Origin: Polytrichum commune
Taxonomy: Eukaryota; Streptophyta; Polytrichopsida; Polytrichales; Polytrichaceae
Reading direction: 5' to 3'
NCBI GenBank assembly: GCA_950295325.1
Contig: OX485803.1
Coordinates: 4,652,001-4,712,000, forward strand
Length of the DNA: 60,000 bases
Shown: positions 35,495 to 45,343 of the stretch, piece by piece
Layout of the letters: every line of letters begins with the position of its first letter
How positions within the stretch are numbered: the first letter of the stretch is position 1
Position numbers and translations under genes: made by a program
Notes under the pieces: generated by a model
What the model was told of the DNA's origin: nothing
The model's input: the letters and a program-made list of their open reading frames with translations, nothing else
Databases searched by the model: none

Positions 35495-35527
35495 TTAAGC
35501 AGGTGTGTTAATTACGTGCCTCTTGCA

Positions 35528-36173
35528 CAATGGTGATTTTTCACAAGGTCCCTAACATGTCCAGGGACATGTTCATAAAAAAAACATTTCCAGTGGACGG
35601 GTTCTTAGAAAATGAACCGGTTTTTGGACGTGTCAAATTCACTTTGGACGGGTTCTAAAAATAACAAATTGTTTGATAAATTTTTCCAAAAAAATAAACG
35701 GTACAAATATCAGTTACATTATGTCATACATGACATGTGAATAAAAGCATAATGCAATCAAACCACTAATACCCAATCAAAATATCAATCTTGAAGTGCT
35801 TGATTCACCTGCATACATTAATTCATTAACCACAAAGTTTAGAACGATGAACATTGAAGACATAATTTGTCAAGATCCTATTGTTTCCAAGTGCAACCAG
35901 TCGTATGTTAACATCTTTCGGTTTCCTTGTTTTTTGTTTGTTTTTTTTTTCTATTTTTTTACCAACATTGTAAGAGACTTATTCATACCTCTTGCGGGAC
36001 GGGTATTTTCATTTTCAAACCGGTTTTGGGACGGGCTGGTTTTTCTTTAACCTTTCCATGGACGGGTTGGTTTACAAATTACCGGTTTTGGGACGGGTTG
36101 CAATTTGTTTTTGCCTTTCAATTCAAGGTTTTTGGACATGGACGGGCAAAAACTTTGTGAAAAATCAGCCCTG
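35528..36173. mobile_element. hAT transposon, internally deleted copy 2 (646 bp, 8-bp TSD)
   Basis: Same termini as 2335-4009 (left CAATGGTGATTTTTCACAA, right TTGTGAAAAATCAGCCCTG). The exact duplication CTCTTGCA lies at 35520-35527 and 36174-36181. The left about 330 bp and right about 310 bp align with copy 1; the roughly 1 kb transposase region is missing. It is a classic deletion derivative that would depend on a transposase supplied in trans. Confidence 0.9.
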
Positions 36174-36181
36174 CTCTTGCA

Positions 36182-36660
36182 CATTGGAGATGATGCGAGG
36201 GAGGGAGTTAATTAGCTCATATATAATTATATATATATATATATAGGGGATGGACAAGGAAGGAAGGAAGGGGCTTGGTAGTTGCCTAGATGAGAAGCCT
36301 AATTCACTTGAGGAGTTAGGAGTACACATAAGCTATAATGGTGGACAAGAAGAGTGGAGAAGTGGCAGAATCTTAGTGAGACAGGAAACCACGTTGAGTC
36401 ATGAGAGGCCAGGCCTGGCCAGCCCCACTGCTGGTTCCAGCTAAGCCCGGAATTGACCCAACCCATGTGGGCCCCACCCCACATGGCTGGCGTCACCACC
36501 GACCCCACCGGTCATAACCGGCCCTACCGGTCACCCTCCCTCCCCCACTGGCTCCTCACCAGTAGAGTACAGTACTAGACTCTATTTAGTGTCACCCATT
36601 CTCTTTCTCTATTGGCTCCATCGTCGTTGGTGAACCACCCACACTAAACATAGCTAGTGT
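36182..36660. other. Non-genic interval
   Basis: An (AT)n tract lies at 36230-36244. 'tatttagtgtcacccattc' near 36581 and 'cacactaaacatagctagtg' near 36640 look like the two ends of a short, worn TA-MITE. The 64-codon ORF at 36250-36444 has no recognised motif. Confidence 0.4.
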
Positions 36661-36677
36661 TGAAGATTGAAGTCTTT

Positions 36678-36895
36678 TTTTTCTTCTTCTTCTTCTTCTT
36701 CTTCTTTTTTTTTTTTTTGAGACAGAAGGCCGACATGCCAATGCCAAAGCACATGAGGCAATTCACCACCTGGCAAGTTTTCCGTCAAGTAGAGAGGAGA
36801 TTTCACAATCGGGAGTCGAACCGCCAACCTCTTCCTTGAGATTTGGGTATCTCTCCACCATCATCCGGTAGTTTAAGGTCATCTCGGACCAAAGA
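36678..36895 (-). mobile_element. SINE with box B and A-tail (218 bp, 17-bp TSD)
   Basis: On the minus strand the element starts near 'ggtccgagatgacc', carries a pol III box B GGTTCGACTCC (complement of 36812-36822) and ends in 'gtctc' plus an A-rich tail (T/CTT tract at 36678-36719). The exact 17-bp duplication TGAAGATTGAAGTCTTT lies at 36661-36677 and 36896-36912, as expected for target-primed reverse transcription. Box A is not clear. Related fragments lie at 22623 and 23266. It would depend on a LINE in trans. Confidence 0.85.
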
Positions 36896-37269
36896 TGAAG
36901 ATTGAAGTCTTTGATGCCCTTCAAACCCGATTTGGCCCTTCAAAATATACCTCCCTCAAAACAACCCTTCGTGAATTGAAAATGAAGGCGTCACTTGAAG
37001 TCTTCAATGTAATCTGGCCGCCACAAGAACCGACAAACGTAGGGCATTGTCACCGCAGGAAGCGGAGTTAGATGGTTGATTCTTAATTCGGCACATTGTA
37101 TTGCAAACCTGTACCATGTAATTCATGCACAAGTTTACTATGAGTTTTGTATTTCAATTATGTATTCTTGGATTGACGTCTTGAATTTGAACTAGTAGCC
37201 CTTCAACTGAGGAACTGAATTTTGGGAGCCCTTCAAAATGAAACTCATGCGAGGGCTTCAATCTTAGAC

Positions 37270-37583
37270 ATTGAACGTAACCTCCCATTATTTTTCATTT
37301 CTTGTAAACAAAAGTTGGGCATTATGGGTTCACAAGGTCGCAGTTATTGTCACTTACCGAGTGGTTTTCCATCCAAGTTTTAATCGTTCATGACAATATT
37401 TCATTATAGGATTGTTAAGATGCAAAGTATACCCAAATTGTCGTTTCAATAAATAGCATGGATTTCATCCAAATTTCAACCATCCATGGCAATACTTGTG
37501 AAGTTGTTCATGAGAAGTCTTTATTCAGAAAATTACCATGAGGGACATAAAATACCATATGACACTAACTACAGTATTTACTG
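37270..37583 (+). mobile_element. TA-MITE family, partial copy
   Basis: It shares 'cattatttttcatttcttgt', 'cagttattgtcacttacc', 'catgacaatatttca', and 'aaataccatatgacactaac' with 29881-30252, but the left terminus is missing and the right end is altered. Confidence 0.6.
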
Positions 37584-37712
37584 GTGCAACCATGTTACGA
37601 CTTGATGAGATAGTAGCGTTGGTCCACTTTACATTAGAACTTGTGATAATTGGAAGGTCGATAATTGGATGTGGAGCTTGACCAATTTTCTAGCTCACAA
37701 TGGTGAGAGCTA

Positions 37713-38076
37713 CACTAAACACGATATTTAATGTCACCAATTCTAAATATCTTGCTCAATACTAGTTGTAAACCACCGTAGAGCGTCACCAACACTACTT
37801 GTTAACCCGACATTATTTGTCATTCCTTGTAACTTTTATGGGGGGATTTTAGATTTAAAGTGTTGATTTACCGATTGATTTTTCATTCCAAAATTCAATC
37901 ATCCGTGACAATATTTCATCACAAGTTGCTGACAAGAGAAGGTAAGGTTTTGGCCAATGGATGAACTCATCCATCGTCCACGACAGTATCTGTAAACTCA
38001 TCCATAAGAAGTGTCACCCGGGAAATCTACCACAGTGACATAAAATACCATACGACACTAAATATGATATGTAGTG
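37713..38076 (+). mobile_element. TA-flanked MITE (364 bp)
   Basis: It starts CACTAAACACGATATTTAATG and ends AAATATGATATGTAGTG, with TA at 37711-37712 and 38077-38078. It is collinear with 29881-30252. Non-coding. Confidence 0.8.
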
Positions 38077-38078
38077 TA

Positions 38079-39002
38079 CTTAGGTTATTTGGGTAAAAAA
38101 ATGGCTCTAAGTAAAATGTTATAGCAATGCACAACTCCAAATGGGAACCCACACCAAATAGTAATATTCTCAACCTCCCAATGAATGAGTTAATGTGGAC
38201 ATTGTAAAGTTCATCGAGAGGGGATAATTGCAAGCAAACGTACCTCTCATTCATCTCCAAAATGTCTTATAATAATATATAGGTTGGGGTGGTTTCTTTT
38301 AGTAGACATCTATATTTGAGTGGTGTATTGTAAAGTGTGTATCTTATAATGTATGCCAAAATGACTTATATTTGAAATATTTTAAGACTATGTGGTCATA
38401 ATTGTTAACCATTATAGGCTCGATGAGATAGAGAGAGAGAGATTCATGGCTTCAACAATTTCGATGTCCAAAAATCATAGTAACAACAAGGGAGCTTATG
38501 TAATTCCATGGATTATTGTTGTAATCGTAACATATCACATTTGCGGATCCAAAAAAGCGTAATCTTGAAATCCAAAATGAGAAGCATGCGAAATACTCAA
38601 AATTAACCATGTGTGACCAATTTACGTTAGGGGGGGTAGGTATTTTACACAAATGATTCAAAATAAGGTGATAGTAAGCAATGAAGTTGGGCTCAATATG
38701 TTGGCATTCACCAACCAATATTGGGTGAAGGCCATGGGTTACTACAATAGTGGAGCTTCCTCTTGGTTTTGTGTGCTTGCTTGCTTTCCCTCGCACTCTA
38801 ACAAAGGACTCTACCTAGACGTTTTTAAGTCTCTAACACTTTTGACTTAATAAAAGTCATAACAACACTATGGAACTCAAAGAATTCCACATATGATCAG
38901 TAAAATCTTCTATCACATTTGCAGATTCAAGAAAATTCCTAACTATGCAATTATGGTGGACAACAAAACCTACTCTTTGAAAACACGTTTGCCTTAACAT
39001 AG
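38079..39002. other. Gene-free interval
   Basis: Short ORFs only, no recognised motif. A GA run lies at about 38430-38441. Segment 38280-38400 carries a fragment of the repeat family at 39003. Confidence 0.35.
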
Positions 39003-39335
39003 ATGTGCCTGATTTGGTTACTAATTATAATCAAACATTCATATTTGAGAGATATGTGGTATGGTGGGTCCAAAAATGGATACCAAAAATACATGTGTTT
39101 AAAAGAAATTGGACTACGTTCTCGATATAAATATATGATAACTAGACTAAACTCAATAATCCACATAATTTTTTTTTGGGGGGGGGGGGGGGAGACTTGT
39201 ATGACACATTTATTGAGCATATGAATTTTCACTTTGATAATGAGCAAGATATTCATGTGAGGTCCAAAAACTATAAGGAAAGTGGCAATGGCCTTAATTT
39301 GGATTCGCTAACTGTTTTGTACTAGTTGACTAATC
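39003..39335 (+). repeat. Dispersed repeat ('gtgcctgatttgg' family)
   Basis: It shares ordered blocks with 51622-51930: 'gtgcctgatttg', 'atatttgagagat/atatttaagtggt', 'aaaagaaattgga', 'aaactcaataatc', 'ttcactttgataatga', 'aatttggattcgcta', 'cttgtac.tag'. It contains a run of about 14 G residues near 39179-39192. Ends and class unresolved. Confidence 0.5.
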
Positions 39336-39454
39336 AAAATGAGCAACCATTCAAGGTAGTTGGGTCTTAAGTGGCTTGTTTTCTTAATCATACCCTTTAT
39401 AGTTGCTTAGTATGTGGTATATATGGTGAATATTGAAGAGAAAACATCATAAAG

Positions 39455-39735
39455 ACACATGTTTAAAAGAGATTGGACCATGTCTTCAGATTCTAATAAC
39501 TACTCTACACTCAATAGTGAGCGCACTTGGGAGGTCCTATCTATCCGGTCGAGAAATCAACAAGCATGCACGTCCAATAGCCATAACTAAATCAGGGGAG
39601 GCTTGATTTTCAATCCGGTTTTTACATGTGTTTCATCATAGATTTGTTAATGCAACACGAGTTTTGTTGTGTAAACCTAATTGATAGAAGTTGGAGAAAC
39701 ATGACAATGAGCCAAATAACACCCCCATACCTTAA
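39455..39735 (+). repeat. Dispersed repeat ('gctaatgcaacacga' family)
   Basis: It reads 'acactcaatagtgagcg', 'gtgtttcatcatagatttg', 'aatgcaacacgagttttgtt', 'tagaagttggagaaac', parallel to 32750-33010. Confidence 0.55.
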
Positions 39736-39752
39736 GCCCGCCCCATCTAGCT

Positions 39753-39844
39753 GGCTGGGGCAAACCAATCTGTACACTGGTTCCTTGGAGGCAAGGGTTT
39801 AGGCATCCAACAAGGAACGAGTGTATAGGTTGGTTTGCCCAAAT
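39753..39844. mobile_element. Mini Mutator-like MITE, copy 4 (92 bp, 10-bp TSD)
   Basis: Near-palindrome 'ggggcaaaccaatctgtaca' ... 'ataggttggtttgccc'. CCATCTAGCT is exactly repeated at 39743-39752 and 39845-39854. Same orientation as 10252 and 25438. Confidence 0.87.
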
Positions 39845-39854
39845 CCATCTAGCT

Positions 39855-41689
39855 CAGGAGGGAGGATTTTATTATGGATGGTGAGAAGTAATAAGTGACG
39901 GTAATAGCCGGTGGGACTGGCCACCTAGACGGGGGGAGCTTGCGCCCAGTGCTGGCAGTCACCGGTCCAAGCGGTGGAGGTTTGGCCCCCTCCGGCTGGC
40001 GTCCACCGGTGGACCCGGTGAAGGCCGCGTTCACTGAGCGGCGCCTCATCCTGCTTTCGTGTGCTTGCGTTGCGTTGCGTTGCTTGCGCTCGCACTCTAA
40101 ACTAAGAACTCTCGCTTCTGTTCCTCGTCTCTTGTATCTCGCATCCATCCGGGGCGCGGGGGCCAGTGGCCGCTTTTCCTGGACATTTTCAATGCGAGCT
40201 TTTCATGCTCTGGCTGGTCACCTCCATGGATGCTGGCTTCCGCTCATTCCCACCTTCCAGCCGTCGATTAAGCTCGCCGTTACCGTTTTCTGTGCCGCAT
40301 TTTGTTAGCAACCTTCTTTCCATCCGTCCTCCTTTCCTTCCCTTCTGGACCGACTTCACGCTGCTCGCTGCTCATTAGTCCTCGCCACTGTGATATCTGC
40401 TTTCAATACTTCTTTCAGCTTCTCCCTCTTTTGTAGCATTACCTGAAGCTCGAAGACAAAAGACATTGAATGCTTAATGCGAGCTGCAGCCGCGGCAAGA
40501 CCTTGGCTGGCAGCCACAGTTTGGTAGCTTATTAGTGCTTGGTGGTCGTTGCGCGCGCGCGCTCGCTTCTCGATTTCTGGTTTGAGTTCTTTTATTAGTT
40601 TCTATGTCTTAGCATTGGCGGGACCTTGGAGAGACAAAGCCTGACGTTGAAGGCGTTTGACATTTGTCAATGCTGTAGGCCGGGCGGGATTGCTTTCTCG
40701 CTCGCTCTGGTTGCGAGCTCCTGGGGCATCTCAGGAGATTGCGGCTAGTTGTTTGTTGGGTAGTGGTTGGTAAGAGGAAGTGCGTTGTTGTTGTTCCTTT
40801 GCCACGGAACTTGTGCTGATGATTTTTTAACAGAGATTTCCTGCTATTTTTAAGTGGAGTTGTGGAACAATGCTGCTGGCTACTTATGAGCGTTGGAGGC
40901 AGCTGTTGGATGCTCTTGGCTGTTAATACCATGGAGACAGACTCATTAGAAGTGGAGTGAAGAGCATTTGGTCATATGGGCACGCAAAGGAGTGCGCACA
41001 TTACATGGAGGCTTTACATGTCACTCTATCATATGCATTGCGTGAGTACTGCAGTTGAAGCACCGTTGCGGAGCTCACGGCGGTGTACTGCTCTATAGAA
41101 TACTTGTGCGGAAGACGATGCATGGTTAGCGGCTCTCAAGTATCCACAGGGTAGAGGACGACTTCTTGTTGAGGTAATGCAAAGAGCACAAGCAAGAGAG
41201 AAATTGGATATAATTTTTTTTTAATAAGACAGGGCCGCCAAATGCTGTTAGTTTCTAAGACTTTGCGCTATTTGTGAAATAGCACCATTTGCCTACGTCG
41301 AAGAAAGTCTTACGTTTGAGTGCGCACACCGAGCGTTACATGTCACTTATCATATGCATTGCTTGAGTATCGCAGTTGAAGCATCGTTACGGGGCTCATC
41401 TCAGGGTCCTGTTATTTGGGAAACTCCTGCTGCAACACAATAGAGGGCTACTTCCTGTCGAGGTAATGCAAAGACGGCGAGGAATTTTCTTTCGAAGACA
41501 GGGCCGCCGATTGCTGTTAGTTTTACGGATTTTGCACCATTGACTACGTTGAAGAGAGTTTTTGCCCTAAGAAGTGATTGGTGAGAGGAGGCGTAAGTTA
41601 AGAGTAAGGATTTCTCTGGTGTGTAGAGAACGGGAGGTGGGCTGTTGGAGGTCTTATTTGTGTGAAGGAAACGCTAAGGACAGTCCGCT
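39855..41689 (+). promoter_or_regulatory. Upstream/5' leader region of the TMK-type gene
   Basis: Base composition becomes clearly more GC-rich from about 39895. It includes a GTTGC repeat (about 40068-40086), a GC-alternating tract (about 40552-40562) and pyrimidine-rich stretches usual in plant promoters and leaders. A 137-codon ORF (39895-40308) has biased composition and no motif. Segment 40991-41562 is a tandem duplication. No TATA box or leader intron could be assigned confidently. An in-frame TAA at 41675-41677 stops upstream extension of the TMK reading frame. Confidence 0.4.
40991..41562 (+). repeat. Tandem duplication (about 325 bp spacing) before the TMK start
   Basis: Copy 1 (about 40991-41302) and copy 2 (about 41319-41562) share 'agtgcgcaca', 'ttacatgtcac', 'tatcatatgcattgc', 'gcagttgaagca', 'gaggtaatgcaaag', 'acagggccgcc', 'tgctgttagttt' and '(c/g)actacgt(c/t)gaagaaag'-like blocks in the same order. 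Identity is moderate, with indels. It probably lies in the promoter or 5' leader. Confidence 0.75.
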
Positions 41690-44600
41690 ATGAAATGCCA
41701 AGAAGGATGGGGGAGCTTTGGTCTCCGTATTGCAGTGTTTGCTGCTCTGTTCATACTTGCCGCTGTAGTAGAAGCAGGAGTTAATGACCTGACAGTGTTG
41801 AATAACTTGAAAAAAGGTGTTATTAATCAAAGTGTCCTGAGCTCCTGGACCGGGACCGATCCTTGCCTTGGCTGGGACAACATACAATGTTCGGGCGGCA
41901 ATGTTGTTGGGTTAAGGCTGCGAGCTAAAAGTCTCGGGGGAACAGTGACGAGCGATATCAACCAGCTCACGGACTTGACGATTCTGGAGCTTAACTACAA
42001 TGGATTTACAGGGGCGATGCCGTCGTTGAATGGCATGGTTAATCTTCAGAGTGCCTCTTTAGGCGACAATAACTTCACGACCATCCCGTATGATTTCTTC
42101 ACGAACTTGCCAGCCCTGCAGAACTTGAATTTTGATACGAACATTGGTCTGAATGGGACAGGGGGATGGACAATCCCTCAAGACATAACTAGTTCCATTG
42201 TGCTGTCGAATTTATCTATGACATCAACCAACCTTAACTCAATTCCAGACTTTGTCTACACAATGCCAAGCTTGAGAAACCTTATGGCTGCTTACAACAA
42301 CATCCAAGCATTACCTGCTTCGTTGGCCAGCTCCAACATTGAGGTGCTGCAGCTGAATAACCAGAAAATCGGTGGGACTATGTCTGTAGTGGCGTCGATG
42401 CCAGCACTCAAGCTTTTATGGCTGCATGTCAACCAAATTACAGGTCCTATACCTGATGGGCTTGTTAACGCTTTGGCACTGTCTGACTTGCGGCTAAATA
42501 ACAACCTTCTTGTTGGCCAAATTCCTCTTGGACTTGCTAAACTTCCTCTTACGAGTGTGGTCTTGGATGGGAATTATTTTACTGGTCAGTTTCCTGCGTT
42601 TGCGGCTGGTACTTATAAATGCGATAGTGCTGATTTCTGTACCGCTGATGGAACACCTTGCTCAGTCCAAATCACAGCTCTAATTGAGTTTCTGAAAGCT
42701 GCCGGGTACCCCGAGATTCTTTCACAGGGTTGGGTAGGTACAGACCCATGTGCGTGGAAAGGTATTGCATGTTCTGGCACATCCATAGTCTCCATGTCTC
42801 TCGCGTCTAGTGGGCTTGTGGGGACAATTTCTCCATTCCTGGGAAACATCACTTCTCTCAAGTCCATTCTCTTAGGCAGCAACAATTTTACTGGGTCTAT
42901 CCCAGATACTCTTTTGAACCTCAAGCAGCTAACATCCTTGGACGTCAGTAACAACAACCTCTCTGGCCCAGTTCCAGCGTTCCCAGCTTCTGTAACTGTC
43001 AAGAGCACTGGAAACCCGTTTTTAGGGGTTACTCTGCCTCCTACTGCTTCCCCTCCTAATGCATCCACACCACCCTCTCCTGCTGGTACACCAGTTTCTA
43101 CAAGCTCTCCTGGTTCCACCAGCTCCCCAACCAATGGAACAGGAGCTGGAGCATCTTCGAAATCGTCTTCAACACCTGTTGGTGCTATCGTTGGTGGCAT
43201 TGTTGGAGGCATAGTTCTACTTGCCTTCGCTGGGATTGTGGCATTCTGCATCTGTAGGAGGAAGAAGACCAGATTCCTGAGGGTGCAGAATCCAAACACT
43301 GTCTTGGTCCACCCTCGCGATTCAGGATCTGATCCTGAGGTGGTGAAGATTGTGGTGAATCAGAACAATTCAGAACGAGTGAATGGGACAACCTCGAATG
43401 GAAGATATCACAGTGGTCCGAGTGAAGTGCAGGTATATCCACTTCTTTGCATGACATTGTGTGATTTATCCATTTATTGTATTGAGAAGCCCTTGGTTCG
43501 CAAAATCCAATCTAAAATACCTGAGTGTACATAATGAATTATCACTGTTGGCCTCAATGCGATTTTTTTAAAATTGTTATCAGATGTCTTACATGTATCT
43601 AAAGATAATCCCGTTCAAAAACAGGGGTTGCGGGGTGGAGTGATGTCTTACAGGATGTATACACTGTTGGTTTTTACTGTATGCATTTCCTAAGGATGCC
43701 CTAGTGATGAAGCCAAGTGTAATTGCCACTGACTTACTATTTGTGCTCCAAACTTGGTGGTTCTCATAATTTAGGGAGCAGGCTCTTCAACAAATGAAAT
43801 GCATTTGCAGATCACTGTGTGTTACATTTGGAACTCCTGGAAGGACATTTTGGCACGTGGTTTTTTTGCTTCAAATAGTAGGAAGGCGATCTTGCTTGCA
43901 TCTAGAGCTAAGGCCGTGAACACTATGGCTGATTGAACTGTTATGTATCCAGGTGGTTGAGGCAGGCAGCCTAGTTATTTCTATTGAAGTCTTGCGACAA
44001 GTAACCGATAATTTTGCTGAGAAAAATGTGCTTGGAAAGGGAGGCTTTGGAGTTGTCTACAAAGGTGTTCTGGAGGATGGCACAGCCATAGCAGTGAAGA
44101 GAATGGAAGCGTCTGTTGTGAGCAACAAGGGGCTCAATGAATTCCAGTCGGAGATTGCAGTATTAACAAAAGTGAGACATCGTCATCTGGTGGCCCTCTT
44201 AGGGTACTGTGCAGATGGTAATGAGAGGCTTCTTGTGTACGAGTACATGCCCCAGGGCACACTTGCACAACATCTCTTTGAACACAAAGTACTTGGAATC
44301 AAGCCTTTGGATTGGACAAAGAGGTTGATCATTGCCCTCGATGTGGCACGTGGATTGGAGTATCTGCATGGTCTAGCGCACAAGAGTTTTATTCACCGAG
44401 ACTTAAAGCCTTCAAATATCTTGCTGGGAGATGATTTACGAGCTAAGGTGTCAGATTTTGGTCTTGTGAAGTTAGCTCCTGATGGGAAATTCTCTGTTGA
44501 GACAAGACTGGCGGGTACTTTTGGATATCTTGCTCCGGAATATGCAGGTAACTATATGTCACAAATAAAAACTGCCTGTTTCTCTTCCTTGTACAATGGT

Positions 44601-45343
44601 CTATAGTTGTTAGTTGGTGGTTCTGTTTTCAGTGATTGCAATTTCTTTTGTCTAGCAATGTTAGTCTTTTGCTATTGAGGACTAAATCTGTGTCAGCAGA
44701 GTTCTGTCTCCTTCACACATTTCCTGTGAGAACAAGTTTGTAGCAGCCAAATGAGGATTTTCTTGCTTTGACTTTCATCCTTAGTCTGTCATCTCAAATT
44801 GTGCATTACCTGACAGTGCTTGTTATTTCTGTGGCAGTGACGGGCCGGGTGACGACAAAAGCAGATGTTTTCAGTTTTGGTGTGGTGCTAATGGAGTTGA
44901 TGACAGGAAGACGAGCACTAGACGAGACTCAATCAGAGGAGAACATGCATCTTGTCACCTGGTTTAGACGGATGAACACAAATACTGAGAACTTTGTCAA
45001 TGCCATTGATCAAAGTATTACTGTCACTGAAGAGACCTTGAAAAGCCTGACCATTGTGTCAGAACTAGCTGGACACTGCACCGCTCGGGAGCCTTATCAG
45101 CGTCCAGATATGGGCCATGCAGTGAATGTCTTAGCTCCTCTCGTGGAGCAATGGAAACCTGCAAAGTTCGATGGAGAGGGTAGTGGGGGAATCGATTTGG
45201 ACCTTTCCCTCCCCCAAGCTTTGAAGCAATGGCAGGAATTTGAAGACACGTCTATGTCTGGGGACATGGATGATACTAAGGCAAGTCTTCCTTTGAGGCC
45301 CCATGGCTTTGCTGACACTTTCACTTCAAATGATGGCCGATAA
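41690..45343 (+). CDS. TMK: TMK-type LRR receptor-like kinase (947 aa, 3 exons)
   Basis: Exons 41690-43432, 43953-44547 and 44838-45343 join in frame (2844 nt including TAA), all with GT/AG introns of 520 and 290 bp. The product is a plasma-membrane receptor kinase of the transmembrane kinase (TMK) family, which in Arabidopsis works in auxin and growth signalling. Order: signal peptide (1-29), a W-x3-DPC...C cap, LRR block (about 70-300), Cys island [14 protein letters not shown] (about 310-324), second cap [16 protein letters not shown] (about 348-363), three LRRs, Pro/Ser/Thr-rich stalk, one membrane span (about 498-522) followed by RRKK, then the kinase. Glycine loop GKGGFG (609-614), K630, E648, HRD Asp731 ([11 protein letters not shown]) and DFG Asp749 are all present, so it should be active. 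The C-terminus has the family's [16 protein letters not shown] block. An in-frame TAA at 41675 and the signal peptide fix the start. Subfamily member within TMK1-4 cannot be told. Confidence 0.95.

Noticed and set aside
39895-40308. 137-codon plus-strand ORF in GC-rich DNA
   Set aside because: Biased composition, no domain, and a position in the probable promoter or leader of the TMK-type gene.
42613-43299. 228-codon minus-strand ORF
   Set aside because: It is antisense to exon 1 of the TMK-type gene and reflects its codon bias; it has no motif.
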